64,000 nt of DNA from Palsa-1439 sp050015495 (GTDB lineage: Bacteria; Verrucomicrobiota; Verrucomicrobiia; Palsa-1439), in assembly GCA_050015495.1 (NCBI GenBank), contig JBEKBH010000022.1:1-64000 (forward strand). The letters run 5' to 3'. The notes under the pieces were generated by a model that did no database searches, was not told the origin of the DNA, and saw nothing but the letters and a program-made list of their open reading frames with translations. Every line of letters begins with the position of its first letter. Position 1 is the first letter of the stretch. Positions 52,046-61,899 of this stretch are shown one piece after another. The position numbers and the translations under genes are program-made.

Positions 52046-53175
52046 TACGTCAGGAGCTGCGAGGCGATCTGCTGAAAGACCGCTTGAAGACCACTCGGGT
52101 CGTTCGCGATGACGGCTACGCCCGTCGGCAGCATGGGATTGTAGGTCGGACTGCTGGGATCATTGGCCACTTCTTCAAGGAAAGACATGTCGACGCCGGC
52201 TCCCCCCAGCCCGATCGAATACACCCAAATATTGTTGCTTCGTATCTGGTTGGCGACCTGGATCGCGCGGTACTGCGCCTCGGCGGTGACGTTGGCGCGT
52301 GTAAAGCTCTCCCACACGCCGTTTTGATTCGAGTAAAACTGGCTGGCATCGCAACCACAGCTGCTCGCACTGCCGCCATCCGAGATATAGCAGCCATCGT
52401 TTTGACCGGAACACGTGTTCGGCGTATTCGAATTAAAAAAAAAGACTCCGGTATTCGGCGGGTCAATGCCGCCAAAGATCCATGAGTTTGACGGCGAGCA
52501 ACTCAACGTGTCTTGAATCATGTTCGCCAAGCCGTCGGTGAAGAAGATGACGACTTTAAGCGCGACCTGGCCCTTGGGAATGATGACGCTGTTTTCCTGA
52601 ACAAGCGCATTGGTCAGCCCGCCCGCCGCGAACGTGCCACCGCACCAGTTGAGGTTGCTGGCGGCTGTCGAGATAGCCTGTTGGAATGGTTGCCCCATCG
52701 GAACATCAACGGTGGCCGTGGATCCGAAACTGACCATCGCCGCCTCGTCGTAGCTGTCGTTGAAATAGCTAAGGAATGTCGAAACAGCACCCGGCAGAGC
52801 GCCGCCACCCCGGGTCGTTCCGTACACTGGATTCATCGAGCCGGATCGATCCAGCACCAACGTCATGATCACTTGGGGCCGGCCTGTCCTGATCTTGTAG
52901 AACCGTTGGGAGACGGTTACGCTGTTGGTGTCTGTATAGCAAAGAGTCCAGACATTCGTGCCGGCCGCTAACTGGCCATCGGAAAAATCCTGCCAGGGTC
53001 CGCTGGGCGAATTGGCGTACATGACGTGGTACGTCCAGTTCGGGACGGCCGGCCACGTGATGCTGATGGAGCCGTCCGCGTTCTCCTCGATACCCTGAAT
53101 ATAGAAGTTCGTCTGACCGTTCGCCAAGGCGGCAAACGCGAGGAGGCAAATCAACGCCCTGCAGGCCGCGCGCAT
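52042..53175 (-). CDS. Secreted von Willebrand A domain protein
   Basis: 377 residues. A cleavable signal peptide ('MRAACRALICLLAFAALANG') precedes a ~100-residue beta domain ('FYIQGIEENADGSISITWPAVPNWTYHVMY') that looks like a fibronectin-III-type or similar sandwich. The vWA domain (~125-370) has MIDAS 'LVLDRSGSMNP', Thr in 'CGGTFAAGG' and Asp in 'FFTDGLANM'. ATG 53175 has GGGAGA directly upstream. The vWA half is closely related to the tadG-like protein at 9049-10338, but the N-terminal anchor differs. Function unknown; surface adhesion is plausible. Confidence 0.83.
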   Translation of the reverse strand: MRAACRALICLLAFAALANGQTNFYIQGIEENADGSISITWPAVPNWTYHVMYANSPSGPWQDFSDGQLAAGTNVWTLCYTDTNSVTVSQRFYKIRTGRPQVIMTLVLDRSGSMNPVYGTTRGGGALPGAVSTFLSYFNDSYDEAAMVSFGSTATVDVPMGQPFQQAISTAASNLNWCGGTFAAGGLTNALVQENSVIIPKGQVALKVVIFFTDGLANMIQDTLSCSPSNSWIFGGIDPPNTGVFFFNSNTPNTCSGQNDGCYISDGGSASSCGCDASQFYSNQNGVWESFTRANVTAEAQYRAIQVANQIRSNNIWVYSIGLGGAGVDMSFLEEVANDPSSPTYNPMLPTGVAVIANDPSGLQAVFQQIASQLLTY

Positions 53176-53196
53176 TTCTCCCACCTCTTTTCCAAG

Positions 53197-53222
53197 CCGT
53201 CTCACACGGGGATATGAGACGG
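53197..53222. promoter_or_regulatory. Inverted repeat upstream of the vWA gene
   Basis: CCGTCTCA and TGAGACGG, perfect 8-base arms separated by 10 bases, 22-47 bases upstream of the vWA ATG on the reverse strand. It could be an operator, a leader hairpin, or the end of the fabF transcript. Confidence 0.4.
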
Positions 53223-53303
53223 ACAACTGCACGCATCATAGCGCGGATGACAAATCACTCGCAAGACCAAAGGCAGGTGTCGTCGTGAATCGAATCCGCC
53301 CGA

Positions 53304-54545
<1,242 letters not shown>

Positions 54546-54676
54546 CGTTTCTGAAAGTCGGGAAAAATTGGGGCATAAAGCGTGAAAATGCAACTCACTT
54601 TATGCCCCGCAATTTTTTCGCCCCGGTGTTCGCCCCGAGCGTCGCGCCGGGCCGGGCCGGGGTGGTGATGTTCTGA

Positions 54677-54922
54677 TTATTTGTCGCCGCGATCCTCGAT
54701 GTATTTGACCACGTCGCCGACGGTCTGGAGCTTCTCGGCGTCTTCGTCCGGGATTTCCGCGCCAAACTCCTCTTCAAATGCCATGACCAATTCCACCGTA
54801 TCAAGGGAGTCTGCGCCCAAATCCTCGATGAACTTCGCCTCGGGTGTCACTTGATCGGGATTCACGCCGAGTTGTTCGACAATGATCTCCTTCACACGGT
54901 CTGCTACGGATTTATCTGCCAT
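54677..54922 (-). CDS. acpP: Acyl carrier protein
   Basis: 81 residues. 'LGADSLDTVELVMAFEEEFG' has the Ser that carries phosphopantetheine. Start at ATG 54922 with GGAGGAGAGG close upstream. It shuttles acyl intermediates to FabD, FabF and FabG. Confidence 0.97.
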   Translation of the reverse strand: MADKSVADRVKEIIVEQLGVNPDQVTPEAKFIEDLGADSLDTVELVMAFEEEFGAEIPDEDAEKLQTVGDVVKYIEDRGDK

Positions 54923-55015
54923 TTGCCTCTCCTCCTTCAAAAACCTTCGTTTCTTTATGCGAAATCTCGCTCGCTTGTCAAAGTTTTGTTTCGGCTGTTA
55001 CCGCACGGCCCGCGG

Positions 55016-55762
55016 TCACATCACCAGGCCGCCATCCACAGGAATGACCTGTCCCGTCACGTAGCTGGACAGATCGCTCGCTAGGAACAATACCACGTTG
55101 GCCACGTCCTCCGGCAAGCCCAAGCGCTTGAGCGCGATAAAATCCGTCTGCGCCTTCTTGGCTTCCGGGCTGAGCTTGTCGGTCATCGGCGTCTGGATGA
55201 ATCCCGGTGCCACCGCGTTGGAGCGAATCCCGCGCGACGCCAACTCTTTGGCCACGGTCTTCGTGAACCCGATCAAGCCCGCTTTCGAGGCCGAATAGTT
55301 CGCCTGCCCCGCGTTGCCCACCATGCCAACAATGGACGCGATGTTGACAATCACGCCGCTGCGCTGTTTCAGCATCGTGCGGGACAACGCCCGGGTGAAC
55401 AGGAACGCGCCCTTCAAGTTCACGCCCAGCACCACGTCCCAATCCTCGTCGCTCATCCGCAGCAGCAGTCCGTCACGCGTAATACCCGCATTATTGACGA
55501 GAATATCCACCTGGCCGAAGTCCGCCACGATCTTGTCGCAGACTTCCGTGACCTGCTTGCTGTCGGTCACGTTCACCGCATACGCGCTGGCCTTCGTGCC
55601 ACTCTTGGTGAGGCTGGTGGCCACCTGCTGTGCGTTATCCAGCATCACGTCGCATACGGCAATGGCTGCGCCTTCGCCAGCGAGACGCCGCGCGATGGCT
55701 TCGCCAATGCCGCGCCCCGCTCCGGTCACCACCGCCACCCGGTTCTCCAAGAGTTTTTGCAT
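55016..55762 (-). CDS. fabG: 3-oxoacyl-ACP reductase
   Basis: 248 residues, classical SDR. 'VVTGAGRGIGEAIARRLA' binds NADPH, 'LVNNAGITRDGLLLRM' and 'YSASKAGLIGFTKTVAKE' hold the Asn and Tyr/Lys, and Ser is in 'NIASIVGMVGN'. It reduces 3-oxoacyl-ACP in each elongation cycle. Confidence 0.96.
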   Translation of the reverse strand: MQKLLENRVAVVTGAGRGIGEAIARRLAGEGAAIAVCDVMLDNAQQVATSLTKSGTKASAYAVNVTDSKQVTEVCDKIVADFGQVDILVNNAGITRDGLLLRMSDEDWDVVLGVNLKGAFLFTRALSRTMLKQRSGVIVNIASIVGMVGNAGQANYSASKAGLIGFTKTVAKELASRGIRSNAVAPGFIQTPMTDKLSPEAKKAQTDFIALKRLGLPEDVANVVLFLASDLSSYVTGQVIPVDGGLVM

Positions 55763-55824
55763 GCGGCTTTCCTAGCCAGCCCCGCGCCTGCTTGTCAACA
55801 CCAATCGCGGCAAAAATCCCGCAG

Positions 55825-56754
55825 CTAGCTGGTGATTCCTTTCACCGTCGCCTCCAAGGTCGCCCCGTCGCTGACGGACAGCATTTCCACGTCTTTATTG
55901 ATGCGCTTCATCAGGCCGCTGAGGACGCTGCCAGGGCCGAGCTCGATAAAGCGGGTGAACCCCTGAGAGATCAGCCATTGCATGGATTCGCTCCAGCGAA
56001 CCGGCGACGTTACCTGGCGCACCAGCAGATCTTTGATCTCGGCGACGCCTCCCGCCGGGCGGGCGGTGACGTTGGAAACGACGGGAACTCGCGGGAGTTG
56101 CATGGAAAGACCGGCGAGGGCGTTGGCCACCTTGACCCGCGCGCCCTCCATCAATCGGGAGTGATACGCGCCCGCAACAACCAGCGGGATGGCCCGCTTC
56201 GCCCCCCGCGCTTTGGCAAGCTCAACCGCCTTGGCAATCTTGGTCTTGTCGCCGGAAATGACGGTCTGGCCGGGACAATTGATATTGGCGATATCGACAT
56301 CGGCTTCACGGCAGACTTCGGCCAGTATGGCATCGTCCAGATTCAGGACGGACGCCATACCGCCGGTGGTCGAATCGCAGGCTTCCTGCATGAAACGTCC
56401 GCGCATTTGCACCATGCGCAGGCCGTCATCGAAGGTCACCGCGCCCGCGGCGGTCAGTGCCGTAAACTCGCCGAGGGACAACCCGGCGGTGGCGTCGAAT
56501 TGCAGGTCCGGGACTAGAGATTTCAACGCTTCGAGGCAGGCGAGACTCGTGAGAAAAATCGCCGGCTGCGCGTTGTCGGTTTTGGTCAGGACATCCTCGG
56601 GCCCGTCAAAGCAGATCGCCTGGAGATCGCGACCGAGAACCGCGTTGGCGCGCGCGAAGAGTTGACGGCAGACGTCGTGCTTGTCGCACAGGTCGCGCCC
56701 CATGCCGACGCTCTGGCTGCCCTGCCCGGCAAAAAGGAGAGCGGTCTTCACCAC
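55825..56754 (-). CDS. fabD: Malonyl-CoA:ACP transacylase
   Basis: 309 residues. 'LLFAGQGSQSVGMGRDL' starts the fold; the nucleophile Ser is in 'AGLSLGEFTAL' (the usual GHSLGE has Leu here in place of His), and the catalytic His is in 'VAGAYHSRLM'. It loads malonate onto ACP. GTG start at 56754. It is the first gene of the fab cluster. Confidence 0.95.
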   Translation of the reverse strand: MVKTALLFAGQGSQSVGMGRDLCDKHDVCRQLFARANAVLGRDLQAICFDGPEDVLTKTDNAQPAIFLTSLACLEALKSLVPDLQFDATAGLSLGEFTALTAAGAVTFDDGLRMVQMRGRFMQEACDSTTGGMASVLNLDDAILAEVCREADVDIANINCPGQTVISGDKTKIAKAVELAKARGAKRAIPLVVAGAYHSRLMEGARVKVANALAGLSMQLPRVPVVSNVTARPAGGVAEIKDLLVRQVTSPVRWSESMQWLISQGFTRFIELGPGSVLSGLMKRINKDVEMLSVSDGATLEATVKGITS

Positions 56755-56808
56755 GGGCGATCACTCCAGCCGAACCAACTCGCCGGCCCAATCGGCCTAA
56801 CAATTACA

Positions 56809-56910
56809 CCCCTCACCCAGCCTCTCCCCCAAGGGGAGAGGAGCCGTCGCCTATGTAGCATCTTGCCAATCTCCTCTCCCCTCCGGGGGAGAGGATTAAG
56901 GTGAGGGGGA
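56809..56910. repeat. Dispersed intergenic repeat, CCCTCACC/GGTGAGGG family (copy 2)
   Basis: CCCCTCACCC at one end and GGTGAGGGGG at the other. Inside are two hairpins: CTCTCCCCC/GGGGAGAG and CTCTCCCCTCC/GGGGGAGAG. It separates cysK from fabD and may end the cysK transcript. Relative at 8674-8751. Confidence 0.75.
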
Positions 56911-56948
56911 GTCGTGCAAAATCGCGAGGCCATTCCATTCATGCCGTC

Positions 56949-57902
56949 CTACGAGCTTCGGACGACTTCGGCGCGCGCTTCCGCCGCGAGCGGGGTGCTC
57001 AGGTAGCGTTCGCCCGTGGATGCCGCCACGGTAACAACGAGTTTGCCTTTGTTTTCCGGGCGCCGGGCATATTGAATGGCTGACCACACGTTGGCGCCAG
57101 ACGAAATCCCGCAAAGGATTCCCTCCTCTTTCGCGAGCCGGCGGGCCATCGCAAACGCGTCGTCGTTGGAGACGGTGATGACTTCGTCGAGAATCGAGGT
57201 GTTGAGGTTCTTGGGAATGAAGCCCGCGCCGATGCCCTGGATCTTATGCGGTCCGGGTTTGCCCCCGCCGATCACAGGAGAATCGACCGGTTCGACAGCC
57301 ACCACCTTGAACGCCGGCTTCTTTGACTTGATCGCTTCGCCAACGCCTGTGATCGTTCCGCCCGTCCCCACTCCCGCCACGATGGCGTCTGCGCGACCAT
57401 TGGTATCCTCCCAAATCTCGACGGCGGTCGTCCGCCGATGGATTTCCGGGTTGGCCGGGTTGTTGAATTGTTGCGGCATGAAGGAACCTTTGATTTCCTT
57501 GAGCAACTGCTCGGCCTTGCGAATCGCCCCGGGCATTCCTTCCGCGCCGGGCGTGAGGATCAGGTCGGACCCAAGCATGCGCAAGAGCACGCGGCGTTCG
57601 ACGCTCATCGTATCCGGCATCGTCAGAATCAACCGATAACCCTTTGCGGCGCAAACAAACGCCAGGGCGATGCCCGTGTTGCCGGAGGTTGGCTCAATGA
57701 TGGTGGATTCTTTGCCAATAAGTCCATCCCGCTCGGCCGCTTCGATCATCGCAACGCCGATCCGGTCCTTGACGGAACTGAGCGGGTTGAAGAATTCGCA
57801 TTTGACGACGATCTCGGCGTTGAGATCTGACGTGATGCGGTTGAGTCGCACCAGCGGTGTGCGCCCAATCGTCTTGGTGATATCGCCGAAAATCTGGCCC
57901 AT
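56949..57902 (-). CDS. cysK: Cysteine synthase
   Basis: 317 residues. PLP Lys in 'NPLSSVKDRIGVAMI', substrate loop 'TSGNTGIALAFVC', and PLP phosphate loop 'GTGGTITGVGEAI'. It makes cysteine from O-acetylserine and sulfide. ATG 57902 has GGAGGAC eight bases upstream. A CysE partner is not adjacent. Confidence 0.96.
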   Translation of the reverse strand: MGQIFGDITKTIGRTPLVRLNRITSDLNAEIVVKCEFFNPLSSVKDRIGVAMIEAAERDGLIGKESTIIEPTSGNTGIALAFVCAAKGYRLILTMPDTMSVERRVLLRMLGSDLILTPGAEGMPGAIRKAEQLLKEIKGSFMPQQFNNPANPEIHRRTTAVEIWEDTNGRADAIVAGVGTGGTITGVGEAIKSKKPAFKVVAVEPVDSPVIGGGKPGPHKIQGIGAGFIPKNLNTSILDEVITVSNDDAFAMARRLAKEEGILCGISSGANVWSAIQYARRPENKGKLVVTVAASTGERYLSTPLAAEARAEVVRSS

Positions 57903-58380
57903 ACTTTTGTCCTCCGGGTAAGAATTCGCAGTTGAGAATCGCCAGCTTTCCACTACTCTGGTTCAAGCTTGTAGGTGAACACGATGGCAAACGCAAGCTT
58001 GAAAGCGGAATGAGGACGACGGGGCAACTTCCGCCGGCGAGGATCCGTCGCAGACGCGGCAAAGTCTTCGGCGATTCCGCCGGTACGCAGGTCGTTGCGA
58101 GCCTTCGGAACCCGAGACGGCAAGCGCTTGCGGTATTTCCGCGAAAGCAGAATCGGGAGAGCCGAGCGACGACCGTCTTTTGTGGACGTTTTTGTCATCC
58201 AACCTCGGAACCGCAACAATGCGCCCAACGCATCATCGCGGTTTGCAAATCGAGACCATGAATGCGGCGATTGGAGAGTTCGTGAAGTACTCAGAAGCTC
58301 AGTTAATTGTGAGGCCCTGTGCATTTTTGTCGCTGGCGAGAAATGTTCACAATCCCTGGCGGGTTGCGTAAGGAAAAACC

Positions 58381-58482
58381 ATGAGCGAAATGGTAAAAAT
58401 GAGATTCAGGAGTTGCACGCCAAGGAGGTGGGGGTGGGGAACCCCTCTGAAGAACGTGCAAGCTCCTGAATCTTCAAACTAG
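58381..58482 (+). CDS. Possible 33-residue ORF (very uncertain)
   Basis: ATG at 58381 follows AAGGA by 7 bases and runs 33 codons to TAG: 'MSEMVKMRFRSCTPRRWGWG' then 'TPLKNVQAPESSN'. It overlaps the 68-base inverted repeat. Could be a leader peptide, or chance. Confidence 0.2.
   Translation: MSEMVKMRFRSCTPRRWGWGTPLKNVQAPESSN
58404..58471. repeat. 68-base inverted repeat
   Basis: Arms ATTCAGGAGTTGCACG (58404-58419) and CGTGCAAGCTCCTGAAT (58455-58471) pair over 16 bp with one bulge. The centre includes AAGGAGGTG and GGGGAACCCC. Confidence 0.7.
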
Positions 58483-58540
58483 TATTCTGCGACAGATTAT
58501 AGTTTGTCCGATTAGATTGCAACTAGTTTTTTGCACGACC

Positions 58541-59011
58541 ATGACCGACACTCCAAACCCAACCGAAACACCAAAAGACCGACACATGCCGAACGCAAGT
58601 CAAGTAAATCTCGTGGAAAAAGTGAACGCGGCCCTGCTGAATTACTCCGACAAAGATTGGAATTACAGTCGTATCTCTTTAATTATCAAGCCTATCAATA
58701 GTGTAGAAGGCCCCTATCTCCTAAGCGTAGACATACTGGATCAAAATACGACAGAAGGAAGGAATGCGTTGAAGACACTTACCGACGAGGTCAAATGGGG
58801 AGACCGTCATACTTCGGAACTTGGTATGCTGGAGGTAGTTAGCTTGCGGATTAACAAGGCACTTCTGGAGGTCACAAGCAACGAATATTGGCAGCAGATG
58901 CGTCCAGTTCTCCGAATCATAAAGATGCAATCCATTGATAGAGAATTCACTACACACGCAATTTGGTATCACATCACCGAGGTCGCCGGGGAGGAGTTTG
59001 ATAATCGCTAG
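58541..59011 (+). CDS. Hypothetical protein
   Basis: 156 residues, no recognised family. 'NLVEKVNAALLNYSDKDWNYSRISLIIKPINSVEGPYLLSVDIL' and 'MLEVVSLRINKALLEVTSNEYWQQMRPVLRIIKMQS' suggest an alpha/beta fold without membrane or signal parts. Its codon use is clearly less GC-rich than its neighbours and it is the only forward gene among reverse ones, so it may be foreign. ATG 58541 has no strong ribosome site. Confidence 0.6.
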   Translation: MTDTPNPTETPKDRHMPNASQVNLVEKVNAALLNYSDKDWNYSRISLIIKPINSVEGPYLLSVDILDQNTTEGRNALKTLTDEVKWGDRHTSELGMLEVVSLRINKALLEVTSNEYWQQMRPVLRIIKMQSIDREFTTHAIWYHITEVAGEEFDNR

Positions 59012-59227
59012 CTAGCCGCCCGCCACCGGCACAATCACTTCGAGGCGGTCGCCATTTGCTAGCATAAGCGTGCGCAGTTCGCCGCGAGCCAAAACATCTC
59101 CATTTCTTTCGACAACCACCTGGGTCGTTTTCCACCCGTGTGCCTCAATGAACTCCGCCACAGAGCACGCGCTGCCCAAACGCTCCTGTGTCCCATTCGC
59201 GACAATTGTGATGGGATCAGGCTTCAT
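59012..59227 (-). CDS. thiS: Sulfur carrier protein ThiS
   Basis: 71 residues, ubiquitin-like, ending in the required Gly-Gly ('VIVPVAGG'). ThiF (not in the window) adenylates the end, which then receives sulfur for thiazole formation by ThiG. Its start overlaps the end of thiH by 11 bases. Confidence 0.92.
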   Translation of the reverse strand: MKPDPITIVANGTQERLGSACSVAEFIEAHGWKTTQVVVERNGDVLARGELRTLMLANGDRLEVIVPVAGG

Positions 59228-60422
59228 TCAGCGCCCCTTCCCAATCTTTCCAAATCGGCTCGTATTTCAGTTGTTGCAGCCGCGCCGCGACCTCCGCTGG
59301 TGAACGCTCGTCCGCAATCTTGAATTGCACAGTCGCGTGTTCCCCCTCCGACTGGATCATCGGCAAATCCGGCTTCACCATCCGCCCGCCCTTGGTCACA
59401 TGCAACTTCTCCTTCCCCTGCCCCGTGTATCCGCCCGGTTCCGTGTGGCTGCCCGCGCTCATCAGCGTAATCCCGAGCGGAATCAGGTGATCGCGCAACT
59501 TCGCCGACTCGCGTGTGCTCAACACCAAACCCACCTCGGGAAACGCAATCCGCAGTGCGCAGACAAACTGCACCAGCTCGCGGTCGCTCATGTTTACCAG
59601 TGGCTCGAACTCGCCGGCCGCCGGCCGCAACCGCGGCGCGCTGATCGTCAATTGCGCCATCCAGCATTTCTTCAGCAAGTATTTCGCATGCGCGGCCAGC
59701 GCGATGGCTTCGTTGCGCCACGGAGCCAAACCGAGCAGCGCCCCGATGCCCAGCCGCTTGAACCCGGCTGCATAGGCGCGTTCGGGAGTCTCCAGCCGCC
59801 AGTCGAAATCTCTCTTCGGCCCGCTGACGTGCATGGCGTCATACACCGCGCGGTCGTACGTCTCCTGATACACCACGAGTCCTTCGCCGCCAGCCCCCAC
59901 AATCGGCGCATACTGCCCCGTCTCCAGCGGTCCGACCTCCAGGGAAATGCTGGGCCATTCGGGATGCAGCCGCGCCACACACTCACGCAGATAATTGTCG
60001 GAGACAAAATGCGGATGCTCCCCGGCCACGAGCAAAATGTGGCGAAACCCCTGCTCGCGCAGATACCGCGCTTCCGTCACCACCTGGTCCACCGTGAGCG
60101 TCACCCGCAGAATCGGGTTGTCGCGCGAGAAACCGCAGTATTTGCAGACGTTGATGCATTCGTTGCTGAGATAGAGCGGCGCAAAGAACCGCATCACCCG
60201 CCCGAAATGTTTCACGGTGAGATCGTGCGAGCGGCGCGCCATTGCTTCGAGGTACGTCGCCTGGGACGCGACCGGCGAAATCAACGCGGCGAAATCGGTT
60301 GCCCCTAGGCGATCGCCCTGAGCTCGTCGAAGGGCCCGCTCTACGTCCGTAGCCGTCGCGTTTTGGGCAAGCGACGACAACTCGGCCAGCGCAAGACTGT
60401 CACACTCAGAGGCGAAACTCAT
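59217..60422 (-). CDS. thiH: 2-iminoacetate synthase ThiH (radical SAM)
   Basis: 401 residues. The 4Fe-4S triad is 'CINVCKYCGFSRDN' (CxxxCxxC). 'HPEWPSISLEVGPLETGQY' and 'GLVVYQETYDRAVYDAMH' are ThiH motifs. It splits tyrosine to make dehydroglycine. Near the N-terminus 'RALRRAQGDRLGATDF' is about 3 residues longer than usual and is encoded by a CCCTGAGC..GTCGAAGGG repeat (60315-60333). It overlaps thiG by ATGA. Confidence 0.94.
   Translation of the reverse strand: MSFASECDSLALAELSSLAQNATATDVERALRRAQGDRLGATDFAALISPVASQATYLEAMARRSHDLTVKHFGRVMRFFAPLYLSNECINVCKYCGFSRDNPILRVTLTVDQVVTEARYLREQGFRHILLVAGEHPHFVSDNYLRECVARLHPEWPSISLEVGPLETGQYAPIVGAGGEGLVVYQETYDRAVYDAMHVSGPKRDFDWRLETPERAYAAGFKRLGIGALLGLAPWRNEAIALAAHAKYLLKKCWMAQLTISAPRLRPAAGEFEPLVNMSDRELVQFVCALRIAFPEVGLVLSTRESAKLRDHLIPLGITLMSAGSHTEPGGYTGQGKEKLHVTKGGRMVKPDLPMIQSEGEHATVQFKIADERSPAEVAARLQQLKYEPIWKDWEGALNEA
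60315..60333. repeat. CCCTGAGC..GTCGAAGGG element inside thiH
   Basis: Matches the intergenic element at 16541-16559 except two bases in the centre. It encodes part of 'LRRAQGD'. Confidence 0.65.
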
Positions 60423-61213
60423 GGCTCATTCAGAAACCCCGTCAACGGACTGGTGGCGTCCGCTTCCTTGCGCTTCACGGCGAGGCCAATCTCGTACGCG
60501 GCACGCCCTGCCGTTACGGCACCCTTGAATGCTTCCGCCATCCGTTCGGGATCGGTGGCCACCGCAATCGCCGTATTCACCAGAACCGCATCGGCGCCCA
60601 TTTCCATCGCCTCCGCGGCGTGCGACGGAGCCCCCAGCCCCGCATCGACCACGACGGGCACTGTCGCCTGTTCGATGATGATCTCGATGCTCGCCCGCGT
60701 CTCGATGCCGCGAGCGCTGCCGATCGGCGAACCGAGCGGCATCACCGTCGCGCAACCGGCGTCTTCGAGCCGTTTCGCGAGAACGGGGTCGGCATTGATA
60801 TAGGGCAGCACCGTGAACCCTTCCTTCACCAGGACCTCCGCCGCTTTCAACGTCTCCACGCCGTCCGGCAACAAGTACCGCGGGTCGGGGTGGATTTCGA
60901 GTTTCAGCCATGTCGAGCCCGTCGCCTCCCGGCCCAGGCGCGCGAGCCGGCAGGCTTCCCCGGCGTTGCGCGCGCCACTCGTGTTCGGTAATAACACGTA
61001 TTTCTTCGCATCGATAAACGTCAGGATATTCGCGAACTTGTCGTGCTGGCCGGACAAGTCCGCGCGCCGCAACGCCACGGTCACCAGTTCCGCGCCGCTC
61101 GCTTCCAGGGCCGATACCATAATCTCCCCCGAAGCGAACTTGCCCGTGCCCATGATCAGGCGCGAGTTGAAATCGCGGTTGGCGATACGCAGCTTTGGCG
61201 GTTTGTCGGTCAT
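60419..61213 (-). CDS. thiG: Thiazole synthase
   Basis: 264 residues, TIM barrel. 'LIMGTGKFASGEIMVSALEASGAELVTVALRR', 'NTSGARNAGEACRLARL' and 'WLKLEIHPDPRYLLPD' (catalytic Lys) are typical; 'DAGLGAPSHAAEAMEMGADAVLVNTAIA' binds phosphate. It builds thiazole phosphate from DXP, ThiS-thiocarboxylate and iminoacetate. ATG 61213 overlaps the lipoprotein stop. Confidence 0.95.
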   Translation of the reverse strand: MTDKPPKLRIANRDFNSRLIMGTGKFASGEIMVSALEASGAELVTVALRRADLSGQHDKFANILTFIDAKKYVLLPNTSGARNAGEACRLARLGREATGSTWLKLEIHPDPRYLLPDGVETLKAAEVLVKEGFTVLPYINADPVLAKRLEDAGCATVMPLGSPIGSARGIETRASIEIIIEQATVPVVVDAGLGAPSHAAEAMEMGADAVLVNTAIAVATDPERMAEAFKGAVTAGRAAYEIGLAVKRKEADATSPLTGFLNEP

Positions 61214-61896
61214 TGCACGCGGTAAAGATCCTGGTTCAACGGATAATTGCCCGGCGTGCGTTCGACCACCCACGAACCGTCCCGCAGCAGATAACCGTGA
61301 TTGCCCATGGCGAACTCGGCCCGATCCAGCCGCTGAAGTTCTTGCACCTTCTTCTGATGCAGTTCCAGTTTCACCACGGTGATCTGCTCCTTCAACGCCT
61401 TCAAATCGTGCAGCTTGGCTTCGAGCACGGCTTTTTCCGCCGTGAGCTTGACGTATTCCTCGCGCATCGCCTGCAAGTGCGAAATCGTCTGCTCGTGCGT
61501 CTTCGTCAAATCCGCCAGCTTCTGGCTGACGTCCGCAATCTGGTCGTTCAGGGATTTCAATTCGGTTGTCAGGTTCGACTTGTCGGTCTCAAGCGAACGG
61601 ACCTTCGACTGCTGCTCCTGCAGTTTCTGCTCCAGGTCGGCCTTGAGTGACTCCATCTGCTTTTCGGTATCGGATTTCTCCTGCGTCAACTTCGAGATGT
61701 TCTGTTGCAGCTCATCGACTTTCACCTGCATCTGCGTTTTGACGTCGGCGGCCTCGGCCCGCGCCGCCGCGAGCTCATTCGTCGCGGTCGTCAACTGCTG
61801 TTGCGTCTCCTGCAGTTTCTCGTCCCGACCGCACCCCACCAGCAGCATGACCGCACCGGCGACACCAATCCCCATGGCTACGACGTTGATTCTCAT
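61210..61896 (-). CDS. Coiled-coil lipoprotein
   Basis: 228 residues. 'VAMGIGVAGAVMLLVGC' is a lipoprotein signal with Cys at the end of the lipobox. Residues ~27-185 form an unbroken coiled coil ('LQQNISKLTQEKSDTEKQMESLKADLEQKLQEQQ'). The last ~40 residues are a small domain ('HGYLLRDGSWVVERTPGNYPLNQDLYRVQ'). GGAGG lies ~8 bases before the ATG. It sits oddly between larE and thiG and overlaps thiG by ATGA. Confidence 0.82.
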   Translation of the reverse strand: MRINVVAMGIGVAGAVMLLVGCGRDEKLQETQQQLTTATNELAAARAEAADVKTQMQVKVDELQQNISKLTQEKSDTEKQMESLKADLEQKLQEQQSKVRSLETDKSNLTTELKSLNDQIADVSQKLADLTKTHEQTISHLQAMREEYVKLTAEKAVLEAKLHDLKALKEQITVVKLELHQKKVQELQRLDRAEFAMGNHGYLLRDGSWVVERTPGNYPLNQDLYRVQ

Positions 61897-61899
61897 CAC

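Larger units (their letters stand above)
57903..58540. other. Long intergenic region with inverted repeat
   Basis: 638 bases without a confident gene. A 68-base imperfect hairpin sits at 58404-58471 and a possible 33-residue ORF overlaps it (58381-58482). Reverse-strand frames (e.g. around 57953-58324) are short and unsupported. Confidence 0.5.

Noticed and set aside
57953..58324. Reverse ORF of 123 residues after cysK
   Set aside because: No family, no ribosome site, low-complexity basic composition; kept as intergenic.
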